Source: Sporomusaceae bacterium
GTDB lineage: Bacteria; Bacillota; Negativicutes; Sporomusales; UBA7701
Assembly: GCA_031460455.1 (NCBI GenBank)
Contig: JAVKTQ010000023.1
Span: 1 to 38,115 of the forward strand
Direction of reading: 5' to 3'
DNA length: 38,115 nt
In this document: positions 8,594 through 15,568 of the stretch, piece by piece
Layout: the number at the start of each line of letters is the position of its first letter
Position numbering within the stretch: the first letter of the stretch is position 1
Translations under genes and position numbers: made by a program
Notes under the pieces: model-generated
What the model saw: only the letters and a program-made list of their open reading frames with translations
Database searches by the model: none
Told to the model about the DNA's origin: nothing

Positions 8594-9768
8594 TGATTAA
8601 GGTTCTTACCGGCAATAAGGCGGCCGCCAACGGCGTGCGGCTTGCCCGACCGGATGTCGTCGCGATGTATCCGATAACCCCCCAGACCCCTCTGGCGGAA
8701 GAACTGGCCCACTTCCACGCCGAAGGCCAGATGGACTGCGAGATGGTCGAAGTCGAAGGCGAACACACCGCAATGAGCACCATAATGGGCGCCTGTGTCG
8801 CCGGCGGCCGCGTATTCACCGCCACCTCCTCGTGGGGGTTGGCCTATATGAACGAAGCTTTGATGTACTGCGCCGGGCTGCGCGTTCCGGCCGTCATGGT
8901 CGACGTAACCCGCGAGACCCCGTCCATGCGCGGCGTCGGCGGCGGACGCCAGGATATCATGAGCATCCGCGACAGCGGCTGGATCCAGATCGAGCCCGAA
9001 ACATGCCAGGAAATCCTCGATTCCGTCCTAATGGCCTACCGCCTGGCGGAAGATCCGGATATACTCCTGCCGGTGGTCGTAGCCTACGACGGGTTCTACC
9101 TCTCTCACCTGTCCGAACGCGTCGATATCCCCGACCAGGCTGATGTCGACCGCTTCCTTGCCCCGGTCAAAAACAGCCCCCGGCCAAACCTGGTATCGGG
9201 CCGCAACCTCCACTTCAGCCCCAGCATCGACGGCCAGCCGTTCGCCGAGTTCCGATATAAAACTCTCCAAGCGATGGAGCGCGTAAAAACCAAGATCGAA
9301 CAGATCGAAGGCGAATTTGCCGCGATCTTCGGTCGCAGCTATGGCGGCATGGTAGACACATATCGTGCCGAGGACGCCGAAATCGTGATTCTTACCGCCG
9401 GCAGCTGCGCCGGTACGGCAAGGGTCGTAATCGACCAGGCGCGCGAGGACGGGCTCAAGGTCGGCCTGGCCAGAATCAGGATGTTCCGCCCCTTCCCGCG
9501 GGAGAAGCTGTGCCAAGTCCTCGACGGCAAGAAGATGGTTGCCGTCATCGACCGCAGCATCTGTCTGGGCTGGAATTGCGGCCACCTATTCATGGAAACA
9601 AAAGCCGTCCTGTCGGACATGGCGAAACCGCCGCGGATGCTCGACTTCATCGACGGGCTGGCCAATACAGACATTACATCCGACCACATAGAAAAAGCCC
9701 TTGCCGTCGCCGCTGCTGCCCTGAAAGGCAAGGAGACGGCGGAAACCAACTGGCTGATTTGGGATTAA
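8593..9768 (+). CDS. 2-oxoacid:ferredoxin oxidoreductase, alpha subunit
   Basis: A 391-residue alpha (pyrimidine-binding plus transketolase C-terminal) subunit. Near the N-terminus is the diagnostic MYPITPQTPLAEEL, followed by VEVEGEHTAMSTIMGA with the conserved glutamate that activates thiamine diphosphate, then GGRVFTATSSWGLAYM. The frame is open upstream, but the ATG at 8593 overlaps the previous stop and lies just behind GAGGAGG. The active heterotetramer needs the gamma-delta fusion upstream and the beta chain downstream. An FAD oxidoreductase gene splits alpha from beta, which is unusual for this family. The reaction is 2-oxoacid + CoA + oxidised ferredoxin to acyl-CoA + CO2 + reduced ferredoxin. 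Confidence 0.92.
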   Translation: MIKVLTGNKAAANGVRLARPDVVAMYPITPQTPLAEELAHFHAEGQMDCEMVEVEGEHTAMSTIMGACVAGGRVFTATSSWGLAYMNEALMYCAGLRVPAVMVDVTRETPSMRGVGGGRQDIMSIRDSGWIQIEPETCQEILDSVLMAYRLAEDPDILLPVVVAYDGFYLSHLSERVDIPDQADVDRFLAPVKNSPRPNLVSGRNLHFSPSIDGQPFAEFRYKTLQAMERVKTKIEQIEGEFAAIFGRSYGGMVDTYRAEDAEIVILTAGSCAGTARVVIDQAREDGLKVGLARIRMFRPFPREKLCQVLDGKKMVAVIDRSICLGWNCGHLFMETKAVLSDMAKPPRMLDFIDGLANTDITSDHIEKALAVAAAALKGKETAETNWLIWD

Positions 9769-9781
9769 CAAGGAGGACGCT

Positions 9782-11038
9782 ATGGACAGAATCAAACACC
9801 TGATAATCGGCGCCGGGCCCGCCGCCCTCGCCGCTGCCAAGGCGATCCGCAGCGCTGATCAATCCGCGGAGATAAAGCTTGTTACCAGGGAGGCAACACT
9901 CCCTTACTCGCCGGCGATGCTGCCTTACCTGATCAGTAAAGAGCTCAGCGACAAGGAGCTCTTCCTCAAAGGGCAGGAAACGCTTGCGGCCATGGATGTT
10001 GAGCTTGTTCGCGGCAAAGAGGTCGTCGCCCTTCGGCCTGACAAGAAAGAAATTGTATACGCCGGCGGCGATTGCGAAGCATACGACAAACTACTCATTG
10101 CCACTGGGGCAGCCCCTCAGCTTCCGCCTATCGATAACCTTCCTGCCGACCAGGTATACACCTTCAGAACCTACGGCGACTTTGAAAAACTACAGAAAAC
10201 CCTCGGTCAAAAACAGGAAATTGCCATCTACGGCGCCGGCCTTGTGGCGGTGGAAGCGGCCGAAAAGCTTTGTCACGCCGGGCATGCCGTCACCATCATC
10301 GCCAGAAGCTCTCTCCTGCGCAAGTACTTTGATCCGAAAAGCGTCGCTGTCCTCGAGAAGACATTTGCCAAGCATGGCTGTAAGGTACTCGTCAAAACCA
10401 CGCTGATTGCGGTCAACAAAGCGGCAGGCAAACTCGAACTAAAGCTTAGTGACGGCCGTGCGCTGTCCGTCGACCGGCTGATTGTCGCCACCGGCGTCGC
10501 CGCCAATATTGTGGCCGAGGGACTCATTCCGGTCGCTGCCGGCGGACTTAAGGTCGGCCGCCATATGGAGACAAGCCTGCCCGATGTATATGCCGCAGGT
10601 GACGTCGCCGCTGCTCCTTCCTTCGATGATTCCGAGAACGCCCCCTGCCCGATCCTCCCCGAAGCGGTGCAGCAGGGCCAGGTAGCCGGTGCCAACATGG
10701 CGGGCGAAACGGTGGAATACAAGGGCTGGATTGCCGGCAACTACCTCCGTTGTTTCGACGAGCACCTTTTCAGTCTCGGCACTACCGATGCACCGGTCGG
10801 CCCAGGCTACGAAACTTTCGAGAAGGCGGACAATGCCGGCTTCCTCAAGCTGGTGGTCAAAGACGGTGTACTCGTTGGGGCCGAGGGGCTCAACCAGAAG
10901 CAGGTCCATCCGGGCGTCTTCCTCTATCTCATTAGGGAGCGGGTCCCGGTCGGCCAATACCGCGACCTCCTGCTTGCCAAACCACGGGAAACCGCGTGCT
11001 GGCTGATGCTTAAGCACCGTGGCAATCGAGCGATTTGA
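9782..11038 (+). CDS. FAD-dependent pyridine nucleotide-disulfide oxidoreductase family protein
   Basis: A 418-residue flavoprotein resembling NADH:rubredoxin reductase and nitrite reductase flavoproteins. The FAD-binding motif is IIGAGPAALAAAKAI at the N-terminus. The second dinucleotide fold is IAIYGAGLVAVEAAEKL, and the late FAD contact is VYAAGDVAAAP. No redox-active CxxxxC pair is visible near the FAD motif, so it is not a lipoamide- or thioredoxin-reductase-type enzyme. It sits between the alpha and beta genes of the 2-oxoacid oxidoreductase with 13 bases before it and an overlap or near-overlap after it. It probably moves electrons between the ferredoxin domains and NAD(P). That partner role is inference. 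Confidence 0.87.
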   Translation: MDRIKHLIIGAGPAALAAAKAIRSADQSAEIKLVTREATLPYSPAMLPYLISKELSDKELFLKGQETLAAMDVELVRGKEVVALRPDKKEIVYAGGDCEAYDKLLIATGAAPQLPPIDNLPADQVYTFRTYGDFEKLQKTLGQKQEIAIYGAGLVAVEAAEKLCHAGHAVTIIARSSLLRKYFDPKSVAVLEKTFAKHGCKVLVKTTLIAVNKAAGKLELKLSDGRALSVDRLIVATGVAANIVAEGLIPVAAGGLKVGRHMETSLPDVYAAGDVAAAPSFDDSENAPCPILPEAVQQGQVAGANMAGETVEYKGWIAGNYLRCFDEHLFSLGTTDAPVGPGYETFEKADNAGFLKLVVKDGVLVGAEGLNQKQVHPGVFLYLIRERVPVGQYRDLLLAKPRETACWLMLKHRGNRAI

Positions 11039-11058
11039 CCGCAAAAGGAGGAATGGCC

Positions 11059-12336
11059 ATGTTAAACAACACCCTTGTAGTCCGTAACACTAATTGCCCG
11101 CCTTCATGCGCACTGTGCATCGAAGCGTGCGGACAAAGAGCCGGGACAGTCTACGGACCAGTTATCGAAAAGATCGATCTTCCGGAAGTAGACTATCACC
11201 GCATTCTGACCTGCAACCAGTGCAGTCAGGCCGACTGCCTGGCCGTCTGCCCCACCGGCGCCCTCAGCCGGTCAGCCGCCGGGACGGTGGTGCTCGACGA
11301 TAGCCGCTGCGTCGGCTGCAGTATCTGCAATTTGGTCTGCCCCTACGGCGGAATCTACCATAAAAACGGCGAAGCCAAATCGCAAAAATGCGATCATTGC
11401 GGCGACGAGCCCAAGTGCAGCCAGGCTTGTCCCAACAACATCCTCGACTACAAAAAAGCCAGCGTTGTCACAGAGCTAATGCAAGAGGATGCCCTGTCCC
11501 CCGGCCTGCCCTACTGCGCGGGATGCGCGATGGAACTCCTCGACAGACAGACGCTGCGCATCGTCGGCAAAGACATCGTCCTCTTCGGCGCCCCGAGCTG
11601 CAATGTGCTTAGCTCCAAGGTCAAAGTTCCCTACTACGGGACCTTGATGACCAATGTCGCATCGAGCGCCACCGGCGTCTCCAGGTATTTCCGCAAAATC
11701 AAAAAAGATACCATTTGCCTGGCCATCATTGGTGACGGAGCGACAGCCGACCTCGGCTTCGGGCAGGTATCGGCCGCCGCCGAGCGGGGCGAGAGGATTC
11801 TCTATATCTGCTACGACAACGAAGCCTACATGAACACCGGCATCCAGCGCAGCAGCACCACGCCCTTCGGCAGTTGGACGAACACCACTCAGGTCGGATC
11901 GCGCGGCCGGGGCCGCCAGGGCACGCCCAAGAATGTGCCGCTCCTGATGGCCTTCCACAACATCGAATATGTCGCTACCGCCACCCTTGCCTACCCGGAG
12001 GACTACGCCCGCAAGCTCCTCAAAGCCAAAGAGGCGGTCAAGCGCGGCATGGCCTACATCCACGTACTCACCCCCTGTCCCACCGGTTGGAAATTCGAAA
12101 CCGAACACGCCGTCGAAGTTACCAAGGCCGCGGTCGAAACGAACTACTTCCCATTGTGGGAGGCCGAAAACGGTGTGATCAGGTTCACCCACGAGGTAAA
12201 AAATCCTGCGCCCATCCAAGAATTCACCGGGCTGATGAAGCGGTTCGCCCACCTGTCGACCGAGGAGATCGCCCAGCTACAGGAGTATGTAGACCAGTCC
12301 TATGCCCAGATAAAACGGGTAGTGTCCTGCGGCTAA
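11059..12336 (+). CDS. 2-oxoacid:ferredoxin oxidoreductase beta subunit fused to a polyferredoxin domain
   Basis: A 425-residue fusion. The first 135 or so residues form a HycB/CooF-like iron-sulfur domain with four cysteine groups (CPPSCALCIEAC, CNQCSQADCLAVC, CVGCSICNLVC, CDHCGDEPKCSQAC). This is enough for up to four [4Fe-4S] clusters. The rest is the thiamine-diphosphate beta subunit, with YCAGC and the TPP motif starting IIGDGATADLGFGQ and ending DNEAYMN. Two earlier in-frame starts exist (TTG 11035, ATG 11053). The ATG at 11059 has the best spacing (seven bases) from AAGGAGG. Ordinary beta subunits lack such an N-terminal domain. The extra clusters may wire the active site to the adjacent flavoprotein. 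Confidence 0.9.
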   Translation: MLNNTLVVRNTNCPPSCALCIEACGQRAGTVYGPVIEKIDLPEVDYHRILTCNQCSQADCLAVCPTGALSRSAAGTVVLDDSRCVGCSICNLVCPYGGIYHKNGEAKSQKCDHCGDEPKCSQACPNNILDYKKASVVTELMQEDALSPGLPYCAGCAMELLDRQTLRIVGKDIVLFGAPSCNVLSSKVKVPYYGTLMTNVASSATGVSRYFRKIKKDTICLAIIGDGATADLGFGQVSAAAERGERILYICYDNEAYMNTGIQRSSTTPFGSWTNTTQVGSRGRGRQGTPKNVPLLMAFHNIEYVATATLAYPEDYARKLLKAKEAVKRGMAYIHVLTPCPTGWKFETEHAVEVTKAAVETNYFPLWEAENGVIRFTHEVKNPAPIQEFTGLMKRFAHLSTEEIAQLQEYVDQSYAQIKRVVSCG

Positions 12337-12363
12337 CCCCCCTCCCCGGCCGCCGGAGTCACA

Positions 12364-12408
12364 AGAGGAACGTCTGACGGTCGGAAGACCGGCAACGTTC
12401 CTCTTTCT
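12364..12408 (+). terminator. Intrinsic terminator after the catabolic operon
   Basis: AGAGGAACGT (12364-12373) pairs with ACGTTCCTCT (12395-12404). An inner CGGTC/GACCG stem adds stability, and a T-rich tail (TTCTT) follows. It lies 27 bases after the beta-subunit stop and separates the operon from the regulator gene. Confidence 0.85.
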
Positions 12409-12464
12409 TCCCAAGCTATAAAGCGCTTCCAGGAGTACCATTTACGAGAAATTGCAGAACCGTA

Positions 12465-12493
12465 TTGAGATTATATATTATTTCGTATATAAT
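12465..12493 (+). promoter_or_regulatory. Sigma-A promoter with overlapping palindrome, upstream of the GntR gene
   Basis: The -35 is TTGAGA (12465-12470), the spacer 17 bases and the -10 a perfect TATAAT (12488-12493). An AT-rich inverted repeat, ATATTAT ... ATAATAT, overlaps the -10 region. This is a good candidate operator for autoregulation by the GntR protein encoded next. The palindrome was not found again upstream of the catabolic operon inside the window. Confidence 0.7.
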
Positions 12494-12525
12494 ATTGTGG
12501 TAATCCGCATGAGGCATGGTGAAAG

Positions 12526-13203
12526 ATGACGACGAAAACTATCAAGAAACAGGAAGCGTATCAGTATATAAAGACCAATATTCTTAACGGCTCCTTTGGG
12601 CCGGGGTATCGGATAATAATCGACCGTGTCGCCAAAGAACTCAATCTGAGCATTATCCCCGTGCGGGAAGCAATCCAGCAACTCGAAGCGGACGGACTGA
12701 TCGAGATCATACCCTATAGCGGGGCAATTGTAAAACAGGTAAACGAAGCGGATTATCTTGAAGCCGCTTTTGTCATGCTCGTGCTGGAAGCGGCCGCCAC
12801 CGCCCTTGCGTCCCAGCGGCTTACCGCCAAGGATATTCGCGAACTCGAAGATCTCAACGCTAGGATGAAGGAATCACTCATCAGTCTCGACCTCGAGAAA
12901 GTGGGCGCGATGAACGTCGCCTTTCATTCCGCTATCCACGAGAAATGCGGCAATTCGTACCTTATCGACAAACTCAAACAAGTCTGGCAGCGGGTATCGC
13001 AGGTACGGCACGCCAGCATTGCTTTTGCGCCCCAGCGGGCCAAAGCCTCTACCGAAGAACACGACCGACTCATCCAGCTGCTCAAGGAAAAGGCTTCGGC
13101 GGCGGTTATAGAGGAATGCGTGCGCCAACACAATCAGAACACCATCGACGCCGTCCACAAACTTAGCCTAAAAGTCGGCGGGCAGATATTCCATTCGATG
13201 TAG
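12526..13203 (+). CDS. GntR family transcriptional regulator (FadR/FCD subfamily)
   Basis: A 225-residue DNA-binding regulator. Residues 10-75 are the winged helix (YQYIKTNILNGSFGPGYRI, then SIIPVREAIQQLEADGLIEI, the recognition segment). Residues 85-220 are the all-helical FCD ligand domain, with histidines in FHSAIHEKCGN and EEHDRLIQLL that usually bind metal and an organic acid. FCD regulators typically sense the substrate of the pathway they sit beside. Here that would be the hydroxyacid or oxoacid of the upstream operon. It is separated from that operon by a terminator and has its own promoter. No strong AGGAGG precedes the ATG. Confidence 0.9.
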   Translation: MTTKTIKKQEAYQYIKTNILNGSFGPGYRIIIDRVAKELNLSIIPVREAIQQLEADGLIEIIPYSGAIVKQVNEADYLEAAFVMLVLEAAATALASQRLTAKDIRELEDLNARMKESLISLDLEKVGAMNVAFHSAIHEKCGNSYLIDKLKQVWQRVSQVRHASIAFAPQRAKASTEEHDRLIQLLKEKASAAVIEECVRQHNQNTIDAVHKLSLKVGGQIFHSM

Positions 13204-13347
13204 CATTGGCTCCAGGCATTGCATTATAATACACTCCGGTGCAAGTTTAATCGGGAAGAATATAGTGTGGGGATTTCATTTTGAATTATGTGAGATTAAA
13301 TGCCCCAAAGCGACTCGATATGTATAAAAACATTTATGTTCCCTTTC

Positions 13348-13386
13348 AAAAATGACCGGCCTGTTATTACCAGGCCGGTCATTTTT
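13348..13386. terminator. Bidirectional intrinsic terminator
   Basis: AAAAATGACCGGCCTG pairs perfectly with CAGGCCGGTCATTTTT around a seven-base loop. It has A-runs on one side and T-runs on the other. It ends the regulator transcript and lies about 110 bases before the response-regulator gene. Nothing else could be identified in the first 140 bases of the spacer at 13204-13499. Confidence 0.9.
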
Positions 13387-13499
13387 CCGAAAGAGAGTCG
13401 CCGGAGAAGAGCGCATGCCCAGGAAGGAGAAGGAAAACCGCTTCTTGAAGTTAAGGAGGTAATAATAAGAGTGTTCGCAACGCGACCGGAGGGATGGAG

Positions 13500-14192
13500 A
13501 TGACAGGGACAATACTTGTTGTCGACGATGAGGCTAATATCCGCCAGCTTGTGAGGTATAACCTGGAAAAGGAGGGCTTCACCTGCAGCGAGGCCGCGGA
13601 TGGACAGGCCTGCCTCGAGAGCGTCCGCAGGGAGCGCCCGGACCTAATTATCCTGGACATCATGCTACCGGAAAAGGACGGCCTTGAGGTTTGCCGACAG
13701 CTCAAGGCCCAGGCGGCAACCGCGGCGATCCCGATAATTATGCTGACTGCAAAGGCGGAAGAAATCGACACCATCCTCGGGCTGGAGATGGGAGCCGACG
13801 ATTATATGACCAAACCCTTCAGCCCGCGCGAACTTACCGCGAGGGTCAAAGCCGTGCTCCGCCGCTCGCAGAAGGAGCCGCAGCAGGCTGACGAACTTGC
13901 GGCAGGCAGGGTCAGGCTGAATCTGCTCCGCCACGAGGCGTTCCTCGGCGAAGAGCGACTTGAGCTTACCCCGAAGGAGTACGAACTGCTGAAACTTTTC
14001 CTTGCCAACATTGGACGGGCTTTTTCCCGCGATCAGTTGCTGGAGACGGTGTGGGGGTACGAATACGCCGGAGATTCCAGGACGGTGGACGTGCATATTC
14101 GTCACCTGCGGCTAAAGCTGGCCGGCGAGCCGGCAGTGGCACAGGCGATCGAGACAGTCCGGGGCGTGGGGTACAGGCTCGGCAAGATTTAA
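13500..14192 (+). CDS. Two-component response regulator, OmpR/PhoB family
   Basis: A 230-residue regulator. The receiver domain has acidic residues in VVDDEANIRQL, the phosphoacceptor Asp53 in LIILDIMLPEKDG, a threonine in MLTAKAEE and the lysine in MTKPFSPREL. The C-terminal 95 residues are a winged-helix DNA-binding domain (LTPKEYELLKLFLANIGRAF, SRTVDVHIRHLRLKL). The ATG at 13500 is six bases after GGAGGG, whereas an in-frame ATG at 13494 directly abuts it and is less likely. The likely partner kinase is encoded about 1.4 kb downstream, after a riboswitch-controlled binding protein. The pairing is inferred from position only. Confidence 0.9.
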   Translation: MTGTILVVDDEANIRQLVRYNLEKEGFTCSEAADGQACLESVRRERPDLIILDIMLPEKDGLEVCRQLKAQAATAAIPIIMLTAKAEEIDTILGLEMGADDYMTKPFSPRELTARVKAVLRRSQKEPQQADELAAGRVRLNLLRHEAFLGEERLELTPKEYELLKLFLANIGRAFSRDQLLETVWGYEYAGDSRTVDVHIRHLRLKLAGEPAVAQAIETVRGVGYRLGKI

Positions 14193-14237
14193 CGCCTGGA
14201 ACCCTCGCTCCGTTCCCCCGCCTGCATGGAGGAAATA

Positions 14238-14272
14238 GGACGATAGTAAGGGGAAAATGGGACATAAGTCCC
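14238..14272. promoter_or_regulatory. Two GGAC-N4-GTCC-type boxes upstream of the riboswitch promoter
   Basis: GGGAC-ATAA-GTCCC at 14259-14272 is a perfect palindrome whose last base is eight bases before the -35. A weaker copy, GGAC-GATA-GTAA, lies at 14238-14249. The centres are 22 bases apart, about two helical turns. The form matches sites bound by NarL/DosR-type regulators. Related boxes lie upstream of the SigH-like operon at 17289-17377. Confidence 0.5.
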
Positions 14273-14280
14273 GATAAAAT

Positions 14281-14309
14281 TTGACTATAATCTACAGACA
14301 ATGTAAAAT
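14281..14309 (+). promoter_or_regulatory. Sigma-A promoter for the riboswitch, binding protein and kinase
   Basis: The -35 is TTGACT (14281-14286), the spacer exactly 17 bases and the -10 TAAAAT (14304-14309). Transcription would begin near 14316, just before the riboswitch. Confidence 0.8.
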
Positions 14310-14321
14310 GAAACCACAACA

Positions 14322-14414
14322 AAACATTTGGCAAACCTACCGAAAGATAGGGACGCAAAGCCATGGGTCTAAAGTCGCCGCCCGGCGGCTACGATTGCCA
14401 GGTTGCCGTTTCGC
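14322..14414 (+). ncRNA. Cyclic di-GMP-I (GEMM) riboswitch
   Basis: The conserved GEMM core is plain: GGCAAACC, a GAAA tetraloop flanked by CCTA and TAGG, then GGACGCAAAGCC, GG-TCTAAAG, a GC-rich variable stem (CCGCC/GGCGG) and GCCAGGTTGCCG closing the first stem. This is the family that binds c-di-GMP and controls motility, adhesion and related genes. It lies directly after a strong promoter and before a terminator hairpin, so control is probably by transcription termination. Whether c-di-GMP turns expression on or off cannot be decided by eye. Confidence 0.93.
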
Positions 14415-14424
14415 CGACACCGAT

Positions 14425-14454
14425 GGTCAGGGTTTGCTCTGGCTTGTTTTTTTT
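14425..14454 (+). terminator. Riboswitch-associated intrinsic terminator
   Basis: GGTCAGGG pairs with CTCTGGCT (with wobble pairs) around TTTG, and eight T's follow at 14447-14454. It begins ten bases after the riboswitch and ends before the ribosome site of the binding-protein gene. It is therefore the likely expression platform. Confidence 0.75.
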
Positions 14455-14490
14455 GCGGCTTTGTCGGAGTATGTTTTGGAGGCGGCTGAT

Positions 14491-15567
14491 TTGCGTAAAT
14501 ATAGGCTATTGTTAACTGCGATAATGGCCGTTCTCGCCGGAACGGTCATCCTGTCCGGCTGCGCCGCGCCGCAGGGCGGCGAGGCGCAGGGGCAGGCTCG
14601 GTCGGCTTCCCAGCCCGCGGGGACGCAAAAGAAGTTCAAGGTTCTCCACGTCATGAGCTATCACTCGCCGTGGGAGTGGACGGATATGCAGTTTGAGGGG
14701 TTCAAGGACGCGCTCAAGGGACTCGACGTCGAATACCGGGTCTACCAGATGGACGCCAAAAACAGGAGTTCCGCCGAGCGGCTGGAGAATAGCGGCCGGG
14801 AAGCGGCGGCGCTGATCGCCGATTGGCGACCTGACCTTGTATACACCAGCGACGACGAAGCCCAGCAGTATGTGACCGGGCCCCACACCGGAGGCGCCAT
14901 TCCTTTCGTCTTCAGCGGGGTCAACAAGACGCCGCAGGAGTATGGCCTTTCCCGCGGCCAGAACGTTACCGGCGTCCTCGAAATCGAACATTTCGTGGAA
15001 AGTGCCGCCCTGTTTCACAGAATCGTGCCGGGAGCGACGAAGGTGGCCGTAGTCTTCGACGACGCGCCCATATGGGAAGCGGTGGCGAAGAGGATGAAAG
15101 CCAGAGCAGGCGAAATACCGGGAATTGATTTTGTTGCCTGGGACACAATCGGCACGTTCGCCGAGTATCAGGCGAAAATGAAAGAGTACGAGGAACAGGT
15201 GGACGGTGTCTGCCTGGTAGGCATTTTCAATTTCAAGGATGAGCGCGGCAGTAATGTCCATTACCGCGACGTGCTGAAGTGGACGGCCGAGAACAGCCGC
15301 CTGCCGGATTTCAGCTTTTGGATAGACAGGGCAAGCTTCGGCACGCTGTGCGTGGTTTCGGTATCGGGCTACGAGCAGGGACTGGCGGCGGGCCGGATCG
15401 CCCGGGAGATTCTGGCGGACGACAAGAAGCCCGCCGCCTTTCCCATGCAGCCTACCTCCAGGGGCCAGGCGGCGATCAGCCTGGCGAGAGTGAAGGACCT
15501 CGGCCTGAGAATCGACAGTAAGACGCTGCTGAGTTCCAAAGTCTTCAGCGCGTACGGGTGGCAGTGA
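14491..15567 (+). CDS. ABC-type substrate-binding lipoprotein (PF04392-like), riboswitch-controlled
   Basis: A 358-residue lipoprotein of the ABC_sub_bind type. The signal is RKYRLLL, a hydrophobic stretch, and ILSGC with Cys24 lipidated. After an alanine/glutamine linker comes KVLHVMSYHSPWEWTDMQFEGF, then the two-lobed periplasmic-binding fold (PFVFSGVNKTPQEYGL, ATKVAVVFDDAPIWEAVAKRM, and so on). The start is TTG, eight bases behind GGAGG. The frame is open back through the riboswitch, but those codons lie inside the RNA structure. No permease or ATPase is nearby. The next gene is a sensor kinase that begins one base after this stop codon, so this protein more likely presents a ligand to the kinase than feeds an importer. 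Role inferred. Confidence 0.83.
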   Translation: MRKYRLLLTAIMAVLAGTVILSGCAAPQGGEAQGQARSASQPAGTQKKFKVLHVMSYHSPWEWTDMQFEGFKDALKGLDVEYRVYQMDAKNRSSAERLENSGREAAALIADWRPDLVYTSDDEAQQYVTGPHTGGAIPFVFSGVNKTPQEYGLSRGQNVTGVLEIEHFVESAALFHRIVPGATKVAVVFDDAPIWEAVAKRMKARAGEIPGIDFVAWDTIGTFAEYQAKMKEYEEQVDGVCLVGIFNFKDERGSNVHYRDVLKWTAENSRLPDFSFWIDRASFGTLCVVSVSGYEQGLAAGRIAREILADDKKPAAFPMQPTSRGQAAISLARVKDLGLRIDSKTLLSSKVFSAYGWQ

Positions 15568-15568
15568 T

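Noticed and set aside
13212-13272. A partial resemblance to the 5' part of a cobalamin riboswitch (GGTGCAAGTTTAATCGGGAA).
   Set aside because: The conserved core after it, including the GCCACTG segment, is absent, and the following gene is a response regulator. It could be a remnant, but the match is too short to call.
13471-13503. A possible ten-codon leader peptide (GTG start, MFATRPEGWR) behind AAGGAGG, overlapping the response-regulator start.
   Set aside because: The ribosome site is somewhat far from the GTG and no attenuator-like codons or hairpins follow. Coupling to the regulator is possible but not shown.
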